The notes under the pieces: model-generated | Seen by the model: the letters and a program-made list of their open reading frames with translations, nothing else | The model's database searches: none | What the model was told of the DNA's origin: nothing | DNA from: Pseudomonas sp. P7548 | Lineage (GTDB): Bacteria; Pseudomonadota; Gammaproteobacteria; Pseudomonadales; Pseudomonadaceae | NCBI RefSeq assembly: GCF_013386585.1 | Contig: NZ_JACARO010000086.1 | Span: 1 to 64,000, forward strand | Reading direction: 5' to 3' | Length of the DNA: 64,000 nt | Made by a program: the position numbers and the translations under genes | In this document: positions 44,611 to 52,416 of the stretch, one piece after another | Layout: each line of letters begins with the position of its first letter | Position numbering within the stretch: the stretch's first letter is position 1

Positions 44611-45492
44611 CTAGACACCTTGCAAGCTCATTGCGTGACGCTTTTCAAACTCTACCGGTGACAGCTGATTGTTGAAACCATGTCGACGTTTTGAGTTGTA
44701 GAACATTTCGATGTAATCGAACACATCGCTACGAGCATCTTCACGTCTGGTGTAAATTTTCCGCTTGATCCCTTCTCGTTTCAGAAGCTGGAAAAAGCTC
44801 TCGGCCACGGCGTTATCATGACAGTTGCCTCGACGACTCATGCTGGCAACCAAATTGTTTGCCTTCAAAAAGCTGCGCCAATCGGAACTGCTGTACTGGC
44901 TGCCCTGGTCGGAATGAACCATCACCTCTTGCTTCGGTTTACGCCTCCAAACCGCCATCAACAACGCATCAATGGCCAAATCACTGGTCATCTGCGACTT
45001 CATTGACCAACCAACGACCTGACGAGAAAACAGATCCAGCACCACTGCCAAATACAGCCAGCCTTCATAGGTACGAATGTAGGTGATGTCGATGACCCAA
45101 ACCTTGTTGGGTTCTACGACATCGAACTGGCGCTTCAGCAAATTGGGTGAGGCGACCGCTGGCTTACCGCCGTACTTTCCAGGGCGGCGTCGATAACCTG
45201 TCTGAGAGCGCAGCCCTTCAAGACGCATCAGCCTTGCCACACGATGGCGCCCGCAAACTTCACCGACCTCGCGCAGATCGTCATGGATTTTGCGATAGCC
45301 ATAAACGCCGCCGCTCTCCAGCCAGGAATGCTTGATCAAACCCAGCAGTCGCTGGTCGTCTTTAGCACGTGCAGATTGCGGCTCAGACAACCAGGCGTAA
45401 TAGCCGCTGGGATGGACTTTCAGCGTCAGGCAAAGCCGTCGAATGGAATAGTCGCCGGCTCGCTGCTTGATAAAGGCGTACTTCAGCCGCAC
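44611..45492 (-). CDS. IS3-family transposase OrfB
   Basis: The 293-residue DDE integrase-type protein has an N-terminal HTH_21 region, then VWVIDITYIRT (first Asp), HSDQGSQYSS (second Asp) and NAVAESFFQLLK (Glu), the rve catalytic triad. It is expressed as OrfAB by a -1 frameshift from OrfA and appears intact to its SPVEFEKRH end. Confidence 0.9.
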   Translation of the reverse strand: MRLKYAFIKQRAGDYSIRRLCLTLKVHPSGYYAWLSEPQSARAKDDQRLLGLIKHSWLESGGVYGYRKIHDDLREVGEVCGRHRVARLMRLEGLRSQTGYRRRPGKYGGKPAVASPNLLKRQFDVVEPNKVWVIDITYIRTYEGWLYLAVVLDLFSRQVVGWSMKSQMTSDLAIDALLMAVWRRKPKQEVMVHSDQGSQYSSSDWRSFLKANNLVASMSRRGNCHDNAVAESFFQLLKREGIKRKIYTRREDARSDVFDYIEMFYNSKRRHGFNNQLSPVEFEKRHAMSLQGV

Positions 45493-45761
45493 TCCTTGGC
45501 AAAGTACGCGGCGGCCTTTTTTAAGATGTCTCGCTCTTCAGTAACACGCTTTAGTTCGGCTCGCAGACGACGCAATTCAGCGTGCTGATCTTCGTCTTGC
45601 TGCCGTTCTTCTTGAGGTTTGCTGTAGCGCTTTATCCAGGCATAGAGGCTATGCGTCGACACGCCGAGATGGGCCGCCACATCAGCGACAGGCAGCTTCT
45701 TTTCGGTCACTTGATTGACCGCTTGTATTTTGAATTCTTCGGGGTAACGCGGGTTGCTCAT
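45483..45761 (-). CDS. IS3-family transposase OrfA
   Basis: The 92-residue protein has a helix-turn-helix (EEFKIQAVNQVTEKKLPVADVAAHLGVS is the family region, residues 7-34) and a leucine-zipper-like helix ELRRLRAELKRVTEERDIL. An A6G slippery run lies near its 3' end (45516-45522 on the minus strand), and OrfB is in the -1 frame, so a programmed frameshift should make the full transposase. Confidence 0.88.
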   Translation of the reverse strand: MSNPRYPEEFKIQAVNQVTEKKLPVADVAAHLGVSTHSLYAWIKRYSKPQEERQQDEDQHAELRRLRAELKRVTEERDILKKAAAYFAKECG

Positions 45762-45801
45762 GGCACCTCCTAATAGGCCTCAGTTTAAGGCAAAGAGGTG
45801 T

Positions 45802-45921
45802 CTAGGAAACCCGGGGCGATTCAGGTTGCAGCTTTTCGATTCTGTCTTTGAATTCGCTTTCGGAGATACTGTGCTCCTCAAGAAACTCAGCGACTGATAT
45901 AACAAGCCCTTTGTTTTTCAT
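45802..45921 (-). pseudogene. Small gene truncated by the insertion sequence
   Basis: ATG 45921, with AAGGAT upstream, opens a frame MKNKGLVISVAEFLEEHS... of about 32 codons that runs into the right end of the IS at 45823 and stops inside it. It lies between the integrase and the IS and may be the start of a small DNA-binding or regulatory protein of the element. No family is recognised. Confidence 0.45.
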
Positions 45922-45981
45922 TTTTAATCGTATCCTTGTGTATCGCCGCTAGTCTTTTCTCAGGGCAGTTAGAGTGACTGT

Positions 45982-47313
45982 CTATATCAGACTGGATAAA
46001 TGCTTGCCGAGAACTTCCCAAGCCTTCGCCATTTCATTAACATAGCTATGACGCTGATAAGTGCGTTTTACCTTGTTTTCCTCTGTGTGGTTGAGGCAAC
46101 GTTCAGCCACTTCAGGAAGCACGCCAATAGCAGTCATAATCGTCGCGCCTGTACGCCGCAGGTCATGAGGCGTCCACTTTCCGCCTGGTAGCAACAGTGC
46201 TTGGGCTTTTGCGCTACGTCGGCTCATGGAGCCTTGCTCAGGAAGGCGCTGGCGATCTCCTAGCTGCTTGGTTACCGTTTTAGGACATACATGGTCAGTT
46301 ATGTAGGTGTTCGGGTAGCACCAAGGTGACAGGCTATTAATCTGCTTTACGCGCTTGAAGTGGCTAATGGCAAAGTCTGAAAGGGTGATGCTGTGCGGTT
46401 TGCCGTTTTTACTATGCTCGGCTGGAATCAGCCAAGTGCTTTGCTCCAGATCGATATGCTCCCATCGGGCGCTCAGGAGCTCACCAATTCGACAGCAGGT
46501 CGATAGGGCAATCCAGATTGCAGCTTCGGTGGTGACTAGCAGTCCTGCATCAGGGGCTTTCTTAGCAAGCAGCTTGATTTCGTCATCACTGAGTACTCGG
46601 TCGCGCTCAGTGTCTTTGCCGCCTATCTTAGCTTTGCGGATACTGGCACTGGGATCGTGCTCAATCAGGTCGCGGTCTACGGCAAAGCGGAACATTTGAC
46701 GCATAAGCGAAAAAACCATCTTGGCCATACGATTTACACCGCGAGCGAGGAGGGCATCTGTCACCTCGGTGATATGACCCTTTTTCACATCAGCGACAGC
46801 CAAGTCGCCCAAGAAGGGCAGAACGTCCTTTTCAAACATCCGACGAGCCTCTGCACCCTTGTCCTTGCGGTTGATGAGATCAACCTTAGCCCAGTGCTCG
46901 AATAGGTCGGTAACAGTCTTGCGTGCTGCCTGGCGAGCTTGCTCGGCTTCGGCTTCTGCTTTCTCGGCGGTGAGTCGTGCCAATTCACTATCTCGGGCTG
47001 CGATACGGGCAGCTTCCTCGGCATCCAGATGTTCACGTAAGTTGCGAGTTCCACTTTGGTAGAGGCGTGACCACTCTCCAGCTTTAGTTCTTGCTTCCTT
47101 GAGGGTAAGTCCATCAGTGCCAGTGGCGTCATATGCACCTATGGGCAGAAACACTCTTCCACCGCTGGTGTCGGTATACCTGAAGTAAAACAGGCGCTCG
47201 CCATCTGGGCGAAGACGTGCCATGAATCGGCCGCAGCCGCGAGGAGCATCCTCGATCAGCCAGGTTGGTTTGGCTGGTTTTGCGTTCATCTGTTTGTCGG
47301 TGATCGTCGCCAC
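45982..47313 (-). CDS. Tyrosine integrase of the element
   Basis: The 443-residue tyrosine recombinase has a P4-type N-terminal arm-binding domain (FRYTDTSGGRVFLPIGAYD), a coiled-coil linker rich in A and E near 100-130, a core-binding domain, and the catalytic set: Arg in CCRIGELLSARW, HDLRR near 385, His in CLNHTEE and Tyr in KRTYQRH near 422. It appears intact. Its promoter side faces attR, and paired GGTCACCGTT sites lie 33 bases upstream of its start, which could also make it self-regulated. Confidence 0.92.
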   Translation of the reverse strand: MATITDKQMNAKPAKPTWLIEDAPRGCGRFMARLRPDGERLFYFRYTDTSGGRVFLPIGAYDATGTDGLTLKEARTKAGEWSRLYQSGTRNLREHLDAEEAARIAARDSELARLTAEKAEAEAEQARQAARKTVTDLFEHWAKVDLINRKDKGAEARRMFEKDVLPFLGDLAVADVKKGHITEVTDALLARGVNRMAKMVFSLMRQMFRFAVDRDLIEHDPSASIRKAKIGGKDTERDRVLSDDEIKLLAKKAPDAGLLVTTEAAIWIALSTCCRIGELLSARWEHIDLEQSTWLIPAEHSKNGKPHSITLSDFAISHFKRVKQINSLSPWCYPNTYITDHVCPKTVTKQLGDRQRLPEQGSMSRRSAKAQALLLPGGKWTPHDLRRTGATIMTAIGVLPEVAERCLNHTEENKVKRTYQRHSYVNEMAKAWEVLGKHLSSLI

Positions 47314-47345
47314 TTTCGCTTCCCCAGAAAGGCCAGGCTCCAGAT

Positions 47346-47366
47346 GGTCACCGTTGGGTCACCGTT
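47346..47366. repeat. Right-end tandem GGTCACCGTT sites
   Basis: Two GGTCACCGTT copies separated by one G, the same as at 17153-17173 and in the same orientation, sit between the integrase start and attR. They may be arm-type integrase sites or an operator for the integrase promoter. Confidence 0.6.
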
Positions 47367-47495
47367 TCTCGCTGGCTTTGGTAGAATGCTATCGGAAGCG
47401 GTTGGACTGTGTAAACTGTATTGGCCTAGTAAATACAGTGCTTTAGGTTTTGTTCACGGATTTGTTTAGACTGGATTGGATTATGGTTTACCTTT

Positions 47496-47541
47496 ATGGG
47501 GTGCTAGGGGTAGAGTGTTCGAATCACTCCGTCCCGACCAT
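47496..47541 (+). repeat. attR of the integrative element
   Basis: This is the second copy of the tRNA-Pro 3' half, from the anticodon loop through CCA, with one mismatch to 17040-17085. The tRNA 5' half is missing, so it encodes no tRNA and marks the junction with the chromosome. Confidence 0.92.
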
Positions 47542-47567
47542 TATTCCTGAGTAAAGTCAGACATTTG

Positions 47568-47594
47568 AGCCGATCAACTAGATCGGCTTTTTTG
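47568..47594 (+). terminator. Original chromosomal terminator of tRNA-Pro
   Basis: AGCCGATC (47568-47575) and GATCGGCT (47581-47588) form an 8-bp stem followed by six T. Lying just beyond attR, it was probably the terminator of tRNA-Pro before the island inserted. Confidence 0.8.
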
Positions 47595-47684
47595 TGCCTG
47601 CGCGAAACTCGCGAATAACGCAAAAGCTGATTGGGCGGGTACTTGGAGATGGCTAACTATTTCCATTGGGAATATTCTTGCTGA

Positions 47685-48476
47685 ATGACGAACGACAGAC
47701 GCCAATTGCTGGACTGGGAGCGCGATGAGTGCGCAGCTTTGAAAAAGGCCCTTGCGGACTACAATTTCGCACGCGCAAAGGACAAGCGCCTCACCCAGGA
47801 CGAGATAGCCCATGCGGTAGGGATGAGCCAGGGAACGCTGGGCAGCCATCTCAATGGGCACCGACCATTATCCCAAAAACTTGCGGTTTCCATGGCGCAA
47901 ATGCTCGGCATCCCAATCGGGTGTTTCAGTAAGCGGATCGAAGCCGACATAGGCCGAATGGCCTCTGCCGTTGGCATCAACTCGACAATCGCCGGCGCGA
48001 ATGTAGACGAGCGCATTCCACCGCGCGGCTTTGACCTCGCTGGTGACGAGAGCTACACCGGCGTGTTGCAACTGAGCGCTCGCGGATCAACCGGTGGCGG
48101 CGATGACAACTCGCACGTCGAGATACGTGGTGTGCTGGCTTTCAAGACAGAATGGTTGCGCGCCAACAACCTCAACCAGCGGCATCTGGACGTGATCTAC
48201 GCCAGCGGCCACAGCATGGAGCCGACCATCAATGATGGTGACGTATTGCTGATTGATGAGTCGAAGATCGAGCCAAAGGACGGCCAGGTCTTTGCCATGC
48301 AGAGCGTTTCCAAGGGGACGATCGTAAAGCGCTTGGTGCGGTCCGACGTTGACGGCTGGATTATCCGCAGTGATAACCCTGACAAGACGCGCTACGGCGA
48401 CGAGGCGCTGCGTGACGGGGAGATAAATGAAATTCGTATCATTGGGCGCGTGGTTTGGCGCGGCGGCGTGCTTTAG
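47685..48476 (+). CDS. Prophage repressor with S24 peptidase domain
   Basis: The 263-residue protein joins an N-terminal Cro/C1-type helix-turn-helix (about residues 35-75, TQDEIAHAVGMSQGTLGSHL) to a LexA-like S24 domain with catalytic Ser in SGHSMEPTINDGD near residue 183 and Lys in KGTIVKRL near 210. Such repressors self-cleave during the SOS response. It is the largest survivor of a phage remnant. Matching operator-like palindromes lie downstream, before the com-like gene. Confidence 0.88.
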   Translation: MTNDRRQLLDWERDECAALKKALADYNFARAKDKRLTQDEIAHAVGMSQGTLGSHLNGHRPLSQKLAVSMAQMLGIPIGCFSKRIEADIGRMASAVGINSTIAGANVDERIPPRGFDLAGDESYTGVLQLSARGSTGGGDDNSHVEIRGVLAFKTEWLRANNLNQRHLDVIYASGHSMEPTINDGDVLLIDESKIEPKDGQVFAMQSVSKGTIVKRLVRSDVDGWIIRSDNPDKTRYGDEALRDGEINEIRIIGRVVWRGGVL

Positions 48477-48513
48477 TTACCTGAATGCCTTTGCAAGCCT
48501 CATCCAGCTCACC

Positions 48514-48541
48514 AAGCCCGGCCCAGTGCCGGGCTTCTTGT
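48514..48541 (+). terminator. Terminator of the prophage repressor gene
   Basis: AAGCCCGGC (48514-48522) and GCCGGGCTT (48528-48536) form a 9-bp stem with a 5-base loop, followed by CTTGTTT. Confidence 0.75.
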
Positions 48542-48610
48542 TTCTGCTTGCCACGGCTTCATCCGCAAGCTTGCCACTGAGTGTTTTTTTATCTCCTTGT
48601 GAAATAAAAT

Positions 48611-48660
48611 CTCCAATGGAGTTGACATTAATACTTCCATAGGAGATATTTACTCCATCG
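48611..48660 (+). promoter_or_regulatory. Phage promoter with repressor operators
   Basis: TTGACA (48622-48627) and GATATT (48645-48650) are 17 bases apart. The palindrome CTCCAATGGAG (48611-48621) abuts the -35, the related CTTCCATAGGAG lies in the spacer at 48634-48645, and ACTCCAT follows the -10. This repeated CTCCAT/ATGGAG theme is what an S24 repressor would bind to shut off the com-like gene. Assignment to the repressor at 47685 is inferred. Confidence 0.65.
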
Positions 48661-48820
48661 CCGGGTAACAACCGGCCAGACAGTAGGCAGCGACGAACCG
48701 GCCTCCGCGAGCACCGTCCGGTCCTGGAATTTTTGGCTTCCTACACTGACTTGAGCCTCACCCAATGCGAGGTTTGTGATTGCCCACGGAAAGGGCGGTT
48801 CAGCAAAAAGGAGTTTGCTG

Positions 48821-49009
48821 ATGTTGAAAGAGTTCAGATGCGGCAACTGCAAAAGACTGCTTGCCCGTACGGGTGGGTTTACAGAGCTCCAGATCAAGTG
48901 CACCCGATGCGGGACCTTGAATCATGTGAAGGCCACGAGCCTCGAGCAATCGCCTTTGAGCGACATCAAAGCGGAATTCTCCGCGACCAATCATTCGACT
49001 CAAAGGTAA
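48821..49009 (+). CDS. Com-like zinc-finger regulator of Mu type
   Basis: The 62-residue protein has CGNC near residue 8 and CTRC near residue 28, the four-Cys zinc finger of Mu Com, which binds the mom message and activates its translation. AAAAGGAG lies before ATG 48821. No mom-like DNA-modification gene follows, so this is probably a remnant or has another target. Confidence 0.8.
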   Translation: MLKEFRCGNCKRLLARTGGFTELQIKCTRCGTLNHVKATSLEQSPLSDIKAEFSATNHSTQR

Positions 49010-49015
49010 ATAATC

Positions 49016-49336
49016 ATGGAACAATTGAAAGTAGGTGCAAAATTCATCAACTATGACGGCTTCGTTGAGCCTGTTCGTCCAATTATCACACCGGCAGAAA
49101 ATACCACCGGCATCGTGCTGCGAACCTGCTACGCCTACGGCGGGAAAATGCTTACCGGCACGGTAACTCCCGTTCCAACTAATGGCGAGTTTACGGCGTT
49201 CCCGATTGTGTTCCTTGGCTTGGGCAGCCCGTCGGGCGAAGTTGTCATTCCGGCAGGTCAAGGTCTTTGGTGGGCGCCGGTCGAAGGGGGGTTCAGTCCC
49301 TCTTACGCCTACACCACCTATGACGATCTTGCCTGA
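49016..49336 (+). CDS. Hypothetical phage-remnant protein
   Basis: The 106-residue protein starts MEQLKVGAKFINYDG six bases after the com-like stop and is rich in G, P, T and aromatic residues, with a pattern of short beta strands such as GIVLRTCYAYGGKML. It may be a small phage virion-associated protein. I do not recognise a family. It is followed by hairpins, the last of them a terminator. Confidence 0.6.
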   Translation: MEQLKVGAKFINYDGFVEPVRPIITPAENTTGIVLRTCYAYGGKMLTGTVTPVPTNGEFTAFPIVFLGLGSPSGEVVIPAGQGLWWAPVEGGFSPSYAYTTYDDLA

Positions 49337-49415
49337 TTGAACGGGTCTTAAAGAGGGTTTTGCCCTCTTTGGCCACCCCTAAGGCCCAGCTCAGTGCTGG
49401 GCCTTACCTATTCAG

Positions 49416-49440
49416 AGCCTCTGCAAAGCAGGGGCTTTTT
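49416..49440 (+). terminator. Terminator ending the phage remnant
   Basis: AGCCTCTGC (49416-49424) and GCAGGGGCT (49428-49436) form a stem with G-T pairs and a 3-base loop, followed by a T-run. Two further perfect hairpins lie just upstream, AAAGAGGG/CCCTCTTT (49350-49370) and AAGGCCCAGC/GCTGGGCCTT (49381-49405). The 120 bases beyond hold no gene. Confidence 0.75.
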
Positions 49441-49559
49441 CGTCTCCAGCGCCAGAAAAGGCCTGATCTGCCGACGTATCAGCGCGGGCGAGGCGTTCTG
49501 CCTGGGAGCCGCTCAGGTGTTTGGCCCGTTCCCGTGTCGACCAAATGTCACCGCCCCAA

Positions 49560-50393
49560 TCACGCGTCGAAGAACACCAACGCCCTTACCTCGATACTTC
49601 GCCGTGGTGGTGCACCATCTGGCGTTGTGGGGTCGTCAAACGCCGTGTGTGCGCTCAACCTCGCCACATCCTGCCGCGAATCATGGATCTTCAACAACAA
49701 CGCTTCATCAGGTCGCAATTGCGGGTAGTAATACCAACGATGTGCCGGGTTGGCCTTGACTGAAAACGTCTCGCCGACCTTGTCGCGATACACCAGGTCA
49801 CTGGGCAACAGGTCACTCGCCGCCATGCTGCGTGCGTCGCACAACGCCAGCGGGGTGCTCAAAACCGGCGTTCCGATCGGTCGCCATACATTAATAATCG
49901 CAAACCGCTTGAGCAGCCGCTGCTGCGCTTCATCGCTGGGCAGGTGGTCATGCACTCGGCGAACGGCCGAGCGTTCGGTCTGGTCGTTGTGCACGTACCG
50001 CACGGGTTCGCGCAGCCCGCGTGCTTCTCGACCTGGGTTATCCACGCGAATCGTATGATCGAAAATCACCACCTTCACGGCACCCGTCTGCTGCTTGAGC
50101 AGGGCTTCGGTTTCTGGGTAGTACAGCAGGCGCACTTGTTCATCATCTTCCAGGTTGGCGACGGCGCTGATGTGATCAACTTTCTCGAAGCCGTTGCGAT
50201 TGATATGGGCCGGTTCAGCCAGCAGCCGCGCGTTATGGATCGTCACCTGGGTGGGATCAAGCACACCGCTGCGTTGGGCGACGCCTTCGGGCGGGGGATA
50301 GGTGTAGTTCACCGGACGTTCTCCGGTGTCCAGCAGGTAATTGAGCACGCCGCGCACCGAAGCGGGGGCGAGCTGAGTCTGATGGGTTCCCAT
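49560..50393 (-). CDS. CmcJ/NvfI-type oxidoreductase
   Basis: The 277-residue protein resembles the CmcJ/NvfI (GA4-desaturase-like) group, relatives of 2-oxoglutarate and iron-dependent oxygenases. Diagnostic stretches are RVHDHLPSDEAQQRLLKRF followed by VWRPIGTPVLSTPLALCD, with candidate metal and cofactor residues His, Asp and Arg. The C-terminus WYYYPQLRPDEALLLK also fits the family. Substrate unknown. A ruined SDR gene lies directly upstream on the same strand, so the two probably once formed an oxidation/reduction pair. Confidence 0.75.
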   Translation of the reverse strand: MGTHQTQLAPASVRGVLNYLLDTGERPVNYTYPPPEGVAQRSGVLDPTQVTIHNARLLAEPAHINRNGFEKVDHISAVANLEDDEQVRLLYYPETEALLKQQTGAVKVVIFDHTIRVDNPGREARGLREPVRYVHNDQTERSAVRRVHDHLPSDEAQQRLLKRFAIINVWRPIGTPVLSTPLALCDARSMAASDLLPSDLVYRDKVGETFSVKANPAHRWYYYPQLRPDEALLLKIHDSRQDVARLSAHTAFDDPTTPDGAPPRRSIEVRALVFFDA

Positions 50394-50558
50394 AAAACCA
50401 CCTCTTTATGCGGTCGCCGTCGATCGAGCCATCGATGACCAAATGAGCGACATGGGCATTTTCAGGGCCGAACTTCCTCGCGAAGGACTGCGCCACCGAA
50501 CGCTACCCAGCCCAGCCACCTCGCCCACCCCGGCGATCCACACCACTGATTCCGCCAT
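50394..50558 (-). pseudogene. Internally deleted short-chain dehydrogenase gene
   Basis: From ATG 50558 the frame reads MAESVVWIAGVGEVAGLGS, a typical SDR NAD(P)-binding start. Then, in another frame, AQSFARKFGPENAHVAHLVI and DGSIDGDRI follow, a typical SDR C-terminal segment. About 150-200 residues between them, including the YxxxK active site, are missing. The rest of the gap to the GntR gene at 50853 shows only the operator at 50805-50834. Confidence 0.7.
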
Positions 50559-50804
50559 CAACCTTCGCTCCCATGAAGTCCGTGGCTATCAATCTACCGA
50601 TCCGGCCCCGCCAGGAATAAGAATATCGACAGCTAAGGATATGCCCTCACGCTGTTACTTCCGCCCACCAACGGGGCGTTTTCTGAGCCTTTTGGTAGCA
50701 GATCCCTACATCTGCATTCCGGCCGATCAGCCGCAGACCTCATCTATCCCATCCGAATCAACCACTTGCCTCACCACCCATCCAATTGGCACGCATCCTG
50801 CTTT

Positions 50805-50834
50805 TTTTGCATCCATGGATAATTGGATACAAAA
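50805..50834. promoter_or_regulatory. GntR-type operator upstream of the transporter cluster
   Basis: TTTTGCATCCA (50805-50815) and TGGATACAAAA (50824-50834) are 11-base arms matching at ten positions with an 8-base spacer. The repeat ends 19 bases before the GntR gene start, so autoregulation is likely. Binding is inferred. Confidence 0.6.
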
Positions 50835-50852
50835 ATACAAAAGGTGCTGCCG

Positions 50853-51521
50853 ATGCAATTTGCCCCCGCTTACGTTGACCGCCAGCCCCTCACCGCCGAG
50901 GAGGAGGCCTACAACTTCCTGCTTGATGCCATCTGCAGTGGCCGCTACCGCAAGGGCGACCGGCTGATTGCCGAGGACATCGCCAGTGAAATCGGCATGA
51001 GCCGCATGCCGGTGCGCGAAGCCTTCCGCCGCCTGGATGCCCAGGGCCTGGTCACCCTCAGGCCCAACCGTGGCGCCGTCGTCAGCGGCCTGGATATCGA
51101 CGAATTGCACGAAGTCTTCGAGATGCGCAGCGCCCTCGAAGGCCTGGCAGTACGTGTGGCCGTCAGCCGGATCGGCGAACGCCAATTGGCCGCGCTGGAG
51201 CGCATGCTCGACGAGATGGACGACTACCGCGACGAAAGCGCCGCCTGGGTCAGTCGCCACCGCGCCTTCCACGAATACCTGTGCAGCCTCAGTGGCCGAC
51301 CGCGCTTGATGAAGCAGATCTCGGCGCTGTACTCGCTGGTGGAAGCGCCCATGCGCCTATGGCTGCAACACGGCGACAAGCCCCTCAGCGCGCGCGAAGA
51401 ACATGCGGTGATCCTCGACGCGATTCGCTCCGGTGATGCCGCTCGCGCCGAAGCCGTGGTGCGCGAACACATCGAAGGCACCGTGCCGGCGCTGATCCAG
51501 TTTTTGCAGTCGGAAAAATAA
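50853..51521 (+). CDS. GntR-family (FadR subfamily) regulator
   Basis: The 222-residue protein has an N-terminal winged helix with GDRLIAEDIASEIGMSRMPV and EAFRRLDAQGLVTLRPNRGA, then an all-helical FCD effector domain with the metal-binding Asp and His residues (HRAFHEYLCSLSGRPRLM). ATG 50853 has AAGGTG at good spacing. A TTG 30 bases upstream lies inside the operator and is less likely. It probably controls the transporter and gamma-glutamyltransferase genes that follow. Confidence 0.87.
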   Translation: MQFAPAYVDRQPLTAEEEAYNFLLDAICSGRYRKGDRLIAEDIASEIGMSRMPVREAFRRLDAQGLVTLRPNRGAVVSGLDIDELHEVFEMRSALEGLAVRVAVSRIGERQLAALERMLDEMDDYRDESAAWVSRHRAFHEYLCSLSGRPRLMKQISALYSLVEAPMRLWLQHGDKPLSAREEHAVILDAIRSGDAARAEAVVREHIEGTVPALIQFLQSEK

Positions 51522-51598
51522 TCAGAGGTGGGCCCAAGCCCACCCGTGTTTTGACTTTGAGTCCTGCCCCGTTAACCAACGAACTGGAGTGTCTGGTC

Positions 51599-52405
51599 AT
51601 GCATAAACGCCGCGCCTTGCTGGTGGCTGTCTCCCTCGGCCTCTGTACCCAATGGGCCTCTGCTGCGCCTCAAGTACCGGAGCGCTTGAAGAACGTCGAC
51701 AAACTCGTCTACTGCTCGGGGATGGATTCACCGCCCCTCGTGTCCTTCGATGAAGCGCAGAAACCGCGCGGGCTCACCGTCGACCTGGGTCTGGAAATCG
51801 CCAAGCGCCTGGGCGACAAACAGGTGCAGTGGCGGGTGATTCCGTTCTCCGGCCTGGTGCCGGCCTTGCTCGCCCAGCAGTGCGACATGATCGTCGACCA
51901 GCTGTTCGACAAGCCCGAACGGCGCCAGGTGATCGACATCGTCAACTACATGTATTCGAGCCAGTCGGTGGTGGTGCCCAAGGGCAACCCCAAGGGCATC
52001 AAGGCGCTGGATGACTTGTCCGGGCACAAAGTCGCGGTGCTCAACGGCTCCACCATCAAGACCTTGCTGGACACACAAAACGAAAGCCTGTCCAAGGCCG
52101 GCAAGCCACCGATGAAGCTGGTGGTCTACAACACCGACACCGACGCCTTCCAGGCCCTGCGCATCAGCCAAGTCGATGCCTACGGCACCACCGTAGAAAC
52201 CGCCGGCTACTACGCCGCCATGGCGCCCGACTTGTTCCAGGAAGGCGTGCCCGCCTTCAGCCGCATCCTCACGGGCCTCGGCATGCGCAAGGACGATCCG
52301 CAACTCGCCGCCGCCGTGCAGCAAGTGATCAGCGATATGCGCAGCGACGGCAGCTACGTGGCGTTGCTGAATAAATGGCATGTCAGCAGCGACACTCTCG
52401 ACTGA
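51599..52405 (+). CDS. Family-3 amino-acid ABC binding protein
   Basis: The 268-residue protein has a signal peptide ending at WASA|APQ (residue about 23), and a mature SBP_bac_3 domain starting LVYCSGMDSPPLVSFDE, with the usual ligand-site segment QCDMIVDQLFDKPERRQ. It binds a polar amino acid or derivative in the periplasm for the permease and ATPase directly downstream. The start at 51599 has GGAG at 9 bases. Ligand unknown. Confidence 0.88.
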   Translation: MHKRRALLVAVSLGLCTQWASAAPQVPERLKNVDKLVYCSGMDSPPLVSFDEAQKPRGLTVDLGLEIAKRLGDKQVQWRVIPFSGLVPALLAQQCDMIVDQLFDKPERRQVIDIVNYMYSSQSVVVPKGNPKGIKALDDLSGHKVAVLNGSTIKTLLDTQNESLSKAGKPPMKLVVYNTDTDAFQALRISQVDAYGTTVETAGYYAAMAPDLFQEGVPAFSRILTGLGMRKDDPQLAAAVQQVISDMRSDGSYVALLNKWHVSSDTLD

Positions 52406-52416
52406 GGTTTTCAGCC

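Larger units (their letters stand above)
44593..45823 (-). mobile_element. IS3-family insertion sequence (IS51-like ends)
   Basis: The 1231-bp element is bounded by inverted repeats starting TGAATCGCCCCGGGTT, identical for 16 bases and similar further in. It encodes OrfA and OrfB in overlapping frames on the minus strand. The bases outside the ends (TCC on the left, GGT on the right) do not form a target duplication. Both flanking genes are truncated at the ends, which suggests deletion after insertion. Confidence 0.85.
17040..47541. mobile_element. 30.5-kb tRNA-Pro integrative element carrying putative defence modules
   Basis: The element is bounded by 46-bp direct repeats of the tRNA-Pro 3' half, has a tyrosine integrase (45982-47313) near its right end, and has matching pairs of GGTCACCGTT near both ends. 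Cargo is a helicase/methylase operon (17243-34540), a WYL/ADP-ribosylglycohydrolase group (34814-37869), a dynamin/patatin operon (37983-43221) and decayed DNA with an IS3-family insertion. I see no conjugation, replication or phage structural genes, so it is a defective or helper-dependent element or a genomic island. The integrase lies at the end opposite the intact tRNA, which is less usual. Confidence 0.88.

Noticed and set aside
50443..50967. 174-codon frame on the plus strand over the SDR remnant and the GntR start
   Set aside because: It overlaps the GntR gene and the antisense SDR remnant, and has no family sequence.
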